From positions 1 to 5,007 of the forward strand of contig PIVH01000777.1 of NCBI GenBank assembly GCA_003354225.1: a stretch of 5,007 nucleotides of DNA. Direction: 5' to 3'. The notes below the pieces were generated by a model that was not told the DNA's origin, did not search any database, and worked only from the letters and a program-made list of their open reading frames with translations. Both the position numbers and the translations under genes were made by a program. This document shows positions 1 through 5,007 of the stretch, one piece after another. This stretch comes from Globobulimina sp. Lineage: Eukaryota > Foraminifera > Rotaliida. The first letter of the stretch is position 1; every line of letters starts with the position of its first letter.

Positions 1-116
1 CAAATTTATATTGTTTTGAAATACTTCATTGCAAATACAAAATATTGCTAGCACAATCACTTTTGTCAAATTTTCAATGAACTTAAAAACGATCATTTTA
101 CTTTTTACCGATTCAC
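1..116 (-). other. probable 5' part of BRR2 intron 3, running off the window
   Basis: Conserved RecA2 coding (QQVIVFAK) stops at a TGA at 115-113, exactly where Brr2 proteins continue with a (H)SRKET-like motif. The sequence then turns strongly AT-rich and no HSRKET-like coding appears in any frame before the edge. An intron is the simplest reading. Candidate donors are AAA|GTGAAT at 116-115, ATC|GTATTT at 127-126 and CAG|GTGAGC at 151-150. The last fits consensus best but would make QQVIVF intronic, which its homology argues against. Confidence 0.6.
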
Positions 117-2665
117 TTTGCAAATACGATCACTTGCTGTGCATTGCTCACCTGTTCGGCCACGTATTCATAGCACAGATTGTTCATTAATTCGTATTGT
201 TTGAAGGGTTTTTTGAGTGTAATGCCGGCAAAGCGCGAAATTAATGGAATGGGCCGATATGACGCGCCGAAGACAAACAAACCGCGGTTGTACTTTACGC
301 GCAAAAAGGAGGCAATGTCGATGTAGTTTGGCATGGTGGCGGATAGTCCAATGATACGGATTAAGTTTTCAGTCTTTTCAATGTTGCGGATGGTTCGCAT
401 GACGATGGATTCCAACACACAGCCTCGCAAATCGTGCAATAAATGGATCTCGTCAATGATTACTAGTTTAACCAACGACGCGTATGAGCGGTCCATGCCT
501 TTTCGGGTAATAATGTCCCATTTCTCCGGTGTGGTGACAATGATCGTCGTCTCTGCAATTTGTTGGTGTGACAGTTGTTGGTCTCCGGATAATTCTGCCA
601 CGCGCACATTGTAGCTCGCTAAGCGTTTGCTGAATTTTAACACAATTTCACGCACCAACGACTTCATAGGAGCTATGTATACAATTTTGAATTCGTCATT
701 GCGTACGGTTTTGTTGTCGACATTCAATCGAATGCCCAGTTCCCGTAAAATGCACAACATCGCCACATTGGTTTTACCAGCACCGGTTGGCGCGGATAAT
801 AATATATTTTCAGAGCTTAAAAACGCGGTTTTATAACACGCCGATTGCACCGCATTTAATTTCGTGACTGCAAATTTCACAGTTTTCGACTTCATTTCTT
901 CCTCACTGTCACTGGCAGCATCCTCTCCTTCTTCCTCTTCGTCGCCGTGATGTATAAAGGCAGTCTGTGCCCAAACGGGTAGCTCAGAAATGGCAATTTC
1001 GCGCGTTTGTTTTGGTGGAGTCGCAATGTGTGGCACAAATATCTCTTGATATCCTTTGTGATTATGATAAGTTGAGCCGTTCCGCAACTTCCATTCACTC
1101 GCACCCATAAAATGTCCACCTTCGCGAAACGTCAATGCGTCCAAATCCAATTTCATTTTATTGCTATGTTTCAAGTTCCATTCACGCAAATCATAGGACA
1201 CATTCTTCTCATTACGACTGCTTTTCTGCTCAGATTGGATTTGCTGCGTTTTGCGTATTTCCTGCGCTTCCTTGTAGGCATTTTCCCGGAACCTTTTGAT
1301 TTTTTTGTGTGTGGTGCCGTACGTTGCTTGCAAATCTTCTAAAATTTTGCATAAATAATTATTTGCAGCCATTACGGCTTCAATCTCCTTTCTCTCCGTC
1401 TCATTCTTGGCTCGCTTCAACTTCGTACACCAAACAATCACATCTTTATTTCGCAGCATTTTCTTTGTAAATTCCCAGTTTGTAAAGCCCAGAACATCCG
1501 ACACCTTATTCTCCAATTTACGCTTATCTCGAATCTCTAGAATCTGCAGCAATTCATCAGCAGTCTCCTTGGCCTCATCCTGCTTCGATGGGAAGTTGTC
1601 TTTGATGGCACGTTGCAGCCAATACGCGTCCACTTCCTTGGGATCCACTTCCTTTTTCGTGCTTAACTCAACCACTTCGACATCGCCGCTGCCATCTCCA
1701 TCTCTCATCTGTTGCGCCACCAATTTCTTATTCCACGTTTTGTGCCTTTCTTCTTCGTGTTTCTTGATATTGGGATCTTCCACGTTCGGTTCAATGCGGT
1801 CATCGCCAGAGTCGTCTTCATTGTCACCGACCATCGACACGAAAAAAGGTTCCTCGTCTTCCTCCTCGAAGCTCTTAATGGGAACCACTGCGATATTATT
1901 ATTATTGGAGTGAGCAGCACGTACAAATTGAGAGTTGTGTGCAGATAAAAAACGTACCTCTGTTGTTTTCGCGCGCGGCCTTTTCATCCGGATCCACTCC
2001 GATGATGCCAAAGTCGTTTATTTTGCGGCAACACTTTTGCAAAAAAGATAGCTCGTTTTTATCGAAAGTAGTGAAGAGTTTAAATTGTGCGTTTAATTGA
2101 TTTATTTTGGTTTGCGAGGCGGTGAATTTGTCGTTTTTGATAATGGAGATCATTTCGTGTGCGATGCTGTGCATAATGGAGGCGTTTTGCGAGGCGAACT
2201 TGTCCTCAATGAATCTGATGATGAGTTCGTAGGATTGCTTGGATTCGGTGCAGGTGGGTTTGTACGTGGTATCTACGTCGGTTTCCAGCACCGATGTGGT
2301 GTGGTCTGTGTCCATCGGCGTCCGGCTTTTGTTGGTGTCGTCTTTTTCTTTGCGCAGTGTTTTTTCTTTTGCCTTTTCGATCTCTTCTTTGGGTTTGCCA
2401 TAAGCGGAACGAGCGCCCATTTGGTCTCTGAGTGTGGTTTGATCGAACTGTGTAGAATGTGAATGTGAATGGAATGGTTTAAGAGCAAGGATTATAACCT
2501 TGCACCACGTCTGTGCGTGTAATGGAGAGTACGTACTGTTGAGAGTGTGGAGGATTCGCCAGTTGGCCCTGTTTCTCGTGGGATGCCACTGTCTAAGCGT
2601 TGGATTACTAAGTTGGCATTTGATTGGTATTTGTATTGTTTTGTTTTTTCTAGTTCTTCTGCCAT
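117..2665 (-). CDS. BRR2: BRR2/SNRNP200 U5 snRNP DExH RNA helicase, N-terminal part (3 exons, 3' end off window)
   Basis: Spliceosomal helicase that unwinds U4/U6 snRNA in the nucleus. Exons, in minus-strand order: 2665-2537, 2447-1958 and 1887 to about 117, giving roughly 796 residues of a family usually above 2,000. Residues 9-22 (QYKYQSNANLVIQ) and PTGE near 35-38 match the Brr2 N-terminus. Residues 105-190 (YKPTCTESKQSYE to KINDFG) match the PLUG segment. VDAYWLQR at 292-299 opens the PWI-like segment. LDLDALTF...GGHFMG near 453-467 leads into the first helicase cassette: Walker A APTGAGKT 572-579, TPEKWD 659-664, DEIH 685-688, SAT 722-724, and QQVIVF 790-795 at the start of RecA2. This set separates Brr2 from its relatives ASCC3 and Slh1. 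The start ATG at 2665 has a strong ACCATGG context and gives the right N-terminus. An acidic insertion lies at about 518-545. In-frame TGA at 115-113 is probably intronic. Confidence 0.95.
1888..1957 (-). other. BRR2 intron 2 (70 bp, phase 1)
   Basis: It joins the PLUG-encoding frame (...ENNR) to the frame that carries the PWI-like and helicase parts (VPIKSFEEEDEE...). Donor is AGAG|GTACGT and acceptor is AATATCGCAG|TGG. The split codon is G+TG (Val 207). The CTCAC inside GCTCACTCC, about 25 nt from the acceptor, is a possible branch site. Without removal the PLUG frame hits a stop at 1902-1904. Both flanking segments match Brr2 in order, so the intron is needed. Confidence 0.9.
2448..2536 (-). 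other. BRR2 intron 1 (89 bp, phase 0)
   Basis: Exon 1 (43 codons from the ATG at 2665) reads on into a stop inside this stretch. Exon 2 opens in phase after it. Donor is ACA|GTACGT and acceptor is CTACACAG|TTCGATC. Splicing joins GESSTLST to FDQTTLRDQMGAR, which keeps the Brr2 order PTGE...MG(A/D)(R/K). An alternative donor 4 nt downstream (GTACTC) paired with AG at ...CTCAGAG|AC would also keep frame, so the exact junction is likely but not certain. Confidence 0.8.
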
Positions 2666-2668
2666 GGT

Positions 2669-2682
2669 GTATGATGTAAAGA
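2669..2682 (-). promoter_or_regulatory. proximal copy of 14-nt direct repeat TCTTYACATCATAC before BRR2
   Basis: The minus strand reads TCTTTACATCATAC, ending 3 nt before the BRR2 start codon. A second copy with one mismatch lies 78 bp further upstream. It could be a cis element or a 5' UTR motif. The evidence is only the repeat itself and its position. Confidence 0.3.
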
Positions 2683-2746
2683 AAACGTTTTTTTGGTATG
2701 TGTGAATAAACTTAATCTGCTTTTAGTAGCTCTTTCCACAGAGACA

Positions 2747-2760
2747 GTATGATGTGAAGA
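2747..2760 (-). promoter_or_regulatory. distal copy of 14-nt direct repeat TCTTYACATCATAC before BRR2
   Basis: The minus strand reads TCTTCACATCATAC, differing from the proximal copy at one pyrimidine. It lies about 82 bp upstream of the BRR2 ATG, a plausible core-promoter distance. Function is unproven. Confidence 0.3.
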
Positions 2761-3171
2761 TATTTAATAAGTGAGTTGAATAATAATTTAATAATATACT
2801 GTAATAACTACGATAAATTGAGGTCATATTATTTGGGAAATATAAAAAAAATTCAGACAAACAAAAAAATAGAGACTAAATCTTTAATAACATATTCAAT
2901 CACAAGCAAACAACATATGAAACCAAAATAGGGAGTAATAGCTTGCAAAATAAAATTTTTTTAAAAAAACATGATCAAAAGCAATAAATCTAATAAATTG
3001 AAAACAATATTAATAATGCTTCTGATCACTCATGTTTACACATTATGTATTTGTCATTATATCATATATATACACACAACAACAAAAAAGGTTTTTATAT
3101 CTACACAAAACAAATAAATCTATGGCACTGAATTAATACTTAGTTAATTGAAATATGCCTAAACAAAATAT

Positions 3172-3279
3172 TTAAAACATCCCTTTCATTTTTTTAAGAC
3201 TTTTCCGTTTCCACGCCGGTTGCGCATCAAATGCATCCTTATCCATTCCAAATACACTCTGAAAATCTTCATCACTTAA
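3172..3279 (-). other. villin headpiece (VHP) domain coding segment
   Basis: The last 35 residues, from LSDEDF to KGMF at the natural C-terminus, fit the headpiece C-terminal subdomain along its whole length. The pattern LSDEDF..VFGM...AF...P.WK...LKK.KG.F is kept. The three core phenylalanines, the tryptophan cap and the basic KK.K patch used for F-actin binding are all present. The N-terminal half of a full 67-residue headpiece is not obvious upstream; only a weak [10 protein letters not shown] segment precedes it. Confidence 0.93.
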
Positions 3280-5007
3280 AAACTTCACTTTGTCCCCGCC
3301 TTTCAATTGCTTTGCCTCTGAAATCGATAAAAACTGCACTGCTCCCGGTTCAGTTTCCGGTTCAACATCAGCTTTAACCTCAAATTGCTCCACGACAGCT
3401 GGCTCAGTCATGCTTACTTCCAAAACACTATCATCCCACGCAGGGACTGGTGGTAATATACTGGGAACCGGCGGTGGCACTGCAACAACTTCAACCTGTT
3501 CTTCTTCCTCATACTCATACTCTTCATACTCATATTCATATTGCATATCATAGTCCTCATCAGCCACAGCCACCGCCGCATAATTATCTGTTTCAGGCAC
3601 CCTTGGATCATCAGTGGCAGCTGCTGCCTGTGGTAGTGCCACAGCACCGTCTTTATCATCTATCATGCCACTACCAAACGCCATTAATTCGTCATCATTA
3701 AAATCAACTGGAGAGGTCTGTATTGGCTGAGCTTCCGGCGACGGAGATGGGTCAGCTGCAATAATATGTGCCTGGATTGGACTCCCTTCCACTACATATT
3801 CACACAAAATATTAGTGTTTATACATTGGTGGACATACAACATAACTTATACCATCACCGGTAATCGCAGTATCAAACGGAACCACTCCTTTCGCTCTTC
3901 GTTCTGACGCAGGAATGATAAACATTTCACTTTGTTTAATACCAGTACTCATACCCATCATTGAGGCCTTCCGCGAACTTTTCTTCTTTTTCATCAAACA
4001 AAATATGAGCAAGCCAATGATAATAAGTACAAGTGAGGAAATGATGACATATAAAATCCAATCAACTGATCCAGAGTCCTGTACTTGCGCTGCTTCATTA
4101 TCATCGTCATTGTCTTCTGCTGTTGTGGTAAAGTATGCCAATAAAGTAAACTCTGAGGAACTCGCTCCAGTATTAAAGCCAAAATTATCCAAACCACGTT
4201 TCAAATTACTTTCAATCGAACCATTATCGCCTTCGGCGGTAAAATGAGCGTTATATATATCACCATCTTGTTCTCCAATCAAAATTGTAATTTGTACATT
4301 GGCAGTACCATCTCCATTATCTGTAATGACCGTTGTTATATCGATATTTTCCTGCTCCTCCACCAAACCGCCCCATTGAGTCTCAACCTGCGTTTGTATC
4401 ACAGTGCTCATTAAAGCTTCATCGAAAGCATCAGCGGCTGCATTCGTGCTACTTCCATACGTAAACTCAATGACCACTACGGCCTGTACTTGATATCGGC
4501 ATCGGGAGTTTCTGCATTGATGCCATGGGAACCTCGTAGGTGGTCTGGTGGGTGGGGCGTTGGTTGGATTTTGTGTGGACTGCGTCTGTGATTGTGTGGT
4601 ATCCGTGGATGGAGCGGGTGTATTGTTTTGAGTGCGGGTAGGGGGTGGAATGGTGCTTGGATTTTGAGATGGTGATGGCGTTGGGTTTGAGGATGGATTT
4701 TGTGAAGGTGAGGGAGATGGATTTCGAGATGGTGAACGAGTGTCGCCTGGTCTGGAGGGTGCGGACGTTATCGGACTGTCGGTTGGTAAATGGGTTGGGG
4801 ATTTTGTGGGTGATGATGATGGGAATGGAGTTGGTGAGGTGGTGGGATATTTTGATGGCGATTTTGTGGGTGTTTTTGAAGGGTTATTTGTTGGTGATTT
4901 TGTGGGTGATGCGGTGGGTTTGTCAGTGGGAGAGATAGTTGGTGGAGTTGAAGGTGATGGCGTTGGACTTGGATTTGTTGGTGCTTTCGTAGGTGTTGCT
5001 GTGTATT
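3172..5007 (-). CDS. type I membrane protein with PTS-rich stalk and C-terminal villin headpiece (5' end off window)
   Basis: Two exons, 5005-3853 and 3791-3172, give 590 visible residues. The frame is open to the right edge with no ATG, so signal peptide and start lie outside. Fragment residues 1-160 are a Pro/Thr/Ser-rich stalk. WHQCRNSRC (161-169) precedes a folded domain at about 171-296 with beta-alpha-beta-beta-alpha-beta order, SEA-like. An acidic linker follows. The transmembrane helix is 316-338, then KKKK and SSRKAS, a basic stop-transfer with a possible basophilic-kinase site. The cytoplasmic tail has an acidic low-complexity part, a Tyr-Glu tract (468-483), [12 protein letters not shown] (489-500) and a villin headpiece (556-590) ending at the TAA. 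Villin headpieces bind F-actin, so I infer a surface-to-actin linker or receptor at the plasma membrane. The exact family is not recognised; domain calls for the transmembrane helix and headpiece are firm. Confidence 0.88.
3496..3543 (-). repeat. Tyr-Glu low-complexity tract (hexanucleotide-like repeat)
   Basis: It encodes [16 protein letters not shown] in the cytoplasmic tail: five tyrosines, each flanked by glutamate. On the plus strand it is an imperfect run of TCATAC/TCATAT units, so it could expand or contract by slippage. Confidence 0.8.
3792..3852 (-). other. intron in the headpiece gene (61 bp, phase 1)
   Basis: Donor is GATG|GTATAAGT and acceptor is AATATGTAG|TGGAAGG. A textbook branch-like CACTAAT lies about 20 nt before the acceptor. 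The split codon G+TG makes Val 385 and joins ...FDTAITGD to [10 protein letters not shown]. Unspliced, the membrane-protein frame ends at a TAA at 3814-3812, 12 residues into the intron. The headpiece frame has no supported start of its own. Confidence 0.9.
3992..4060 (-). other. transmembrane helix coding segment
   Basis: It encodes fragment residues 316-338, starting [15 protein letters not shown]: about 23 uncharged, mostly aliphatic residues. The outside flank is acidic (EDNDDDNE) and the inside flank is KKKK. The positive-inside rule puts the stalk outside and the headpiece in the cytoplasm. Confidence 0.92.
4118..4495 (-). other. juxtamembrane extracellular domain with SEA-like element order (family unproven)
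   Basis: Residues 171-296 of the visible protein read as strand ([12 protein letters not shown]), helix ([20 protein letters not shown]), strand ([10 protein letters not shown]), strand ([11 protein letters not shown]), helix ([16 protein letters not shown]), strand ([13 protein letters not shown]). That ferredoxin-like order just outside a membrane helix is typical of SEA domains. No GSVVV-type self-cleavage site is seen between strands 2 and 3; the turn is DNGDG. One N-glycosylation sequon (NGS) is visible. The fold call is by eye. Confidence 0.45.
4766..4909 (-). repeat. 12 tandem xPTx tetrapeptide (12-nt) units in the stalk
   Basis: Fragment residues 33-80 split cleanly into twelve four-residue units such as [24 protein letters not shown] and SPTH. 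At DNA level CACCCACAAAATC recurs three times (plus-strand starts 4800, 4860 and 4896), with spacings of 60 and 36 nt, both multiples of 12. This points to unit duplication in phase. Such sequence is usually extended, O-glycosylated and wall-embedded. Confidence 0.85.

Larger units (their letters stand above)
2666..3171. other. AT-rich intergenic region: 3' UTR of the headpiece gene plus BRR2 promoter/5' UTR
   Basis: This 506-bp gap separates two minus-strand genes. I see no convincing ORF or RNA gene in it. It is rich in A and T runs, including a perfect T7A7 palindrome at 2956-2969 and an AT-repeat near 3063-3072. The minus strand shows no AATAAA. GATATAAAAAC near 3093-3101 and TGTAAA near 3034-3039 are the closest 3'-end-like signals, about 70-140 nt after the stop at 3172. 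A convincing TATA box just upstream of the BRR2 ATG is not visible. Confidence 0.7.

Noticed and set aside
29-127. Ten-nt repeat TTGCAAATAC at about 30 and 118
   Set aside because: It is short and in AT-rich sequence, with one copy in coding DNA. It is compatible with chance.
1407-1913. 168-codon plus-strand open frame
   Set aside because: It lies opposite the BRR2 exon that encodes the acidic and PWI-like segments. Its Ser-rich product is the mirror of acidic and lysine codons, with no motif of its own.
1905-1918. GCTCACTCC resembling an oomycete initiator element
   Set aside because: It lies inside BRR2 intron 2, where a core promoter is unlikely. A branch-site role is the simpler reading.
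1976-2011. BRR2 start at the ATG at 2011 (MASSEWIRMK)
   Set aside because: In the spliced frame this region encodes IIGVDPDEKAAR after the PLUG segment. Two upstream exons supply the true N-terminus.
2952-2969. A4T7A7 palindrome as a terminator hairpin
   Set aside because: It is made only of A and T in a strongly AT-rich spacer of a eukaryote, where a bacterial-type terminator does not apply.
3290-3701. Plus-strand open frames with Ser/Tyr or His/Thr repeats
   Set aside because: They are antisense shadows of the Tyr-Glu and polyproline tail tracts.
3791-3843. Separate soluble headpiece gene starting at the ATG at 3843
   Set aside because: That ATG lies in the 61-bp intron. Donor, branch-like CACTAAT, acceptor and phase all agree with one spliced gene.
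3812-4477. Gene start at the GTG at 4477
   Set aside because: The frame is open without interruption from 5005 through this point and the first strand of the folded domain spans it, so 4477 is internal.
4645-4938. 97-codon plus-strand open frame rich in Trp, Met, Val and Leu
   Set aside because: It is the antisense of the Pro/Thr/Ser stalk repeat. The repeat composition explains both its openness and its odd residues.

Overview
This is nuclear DNA of a eukaryote. It holds two protein-coding genes, both on the minus strand and both cut by the window edges. Three short spliceosomal introns (89, 70 and 61 bp) can be placed exactly because each one joins two reading frames that are continuous only after removal. 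A fourth intron probably runs off the left edge. The coding exons are of mixed composition, while the intergenic stretch and the left edge are strongly AT-rich. The long Pro-Thr-Ser stalk made of four-residue xPTx units is a style common in surface proteins of stramenopiles (heterokonts), so a stramenopile protist is my best guess. That assignment is an inference with moderate to low confidence.

Positions 1-2665 (minus) are the 5' part of a BRR2 (human SNRNP200) gene, the DExH helicase of the U5 snRNP that unwinds U4/U6 during spliceosome activation. Three exons give about 796 residues: the extreme N-terminus, the PLUG segment, the PWI-like segment and the first RecA domain of the N-terminal helicase cassette, ending just inside RecA2. 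The remaining two thirds or so of the protein lies off the left edge. An acidic insertion sits just before the helicase core.

Positions 2666-3171 are an AT-rich intergenic region. It must hold the 3' UTR of the right-hand gene and the promoter and 5' UTR of BRR2.

Positions 3172-5007 (minus) are the 3' part of a gene for a type I membrane protein, the most interesting item here. In order it has a Pro/Thr/Ser-rich stalk, a folded juxtamembrane domain with a predicted beta-alpha-beta-beta-alpha-beta order, one transmembrane helix, a basic stop-transfer, and a cytoplasmic tail of about 250 residues. The tail carries a Tyr-Glu tract, a polyproline tract and a C-terminal villin headpiece. It looks like a one-piece link between the cell surface or wall and cortical F-actin, similar in logic to plant class I formins or integrin-linker systems but built from different parts. 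I do not recognise a described family with this architecture.

The two genes show no functional link. They are simply tandem neighbours.
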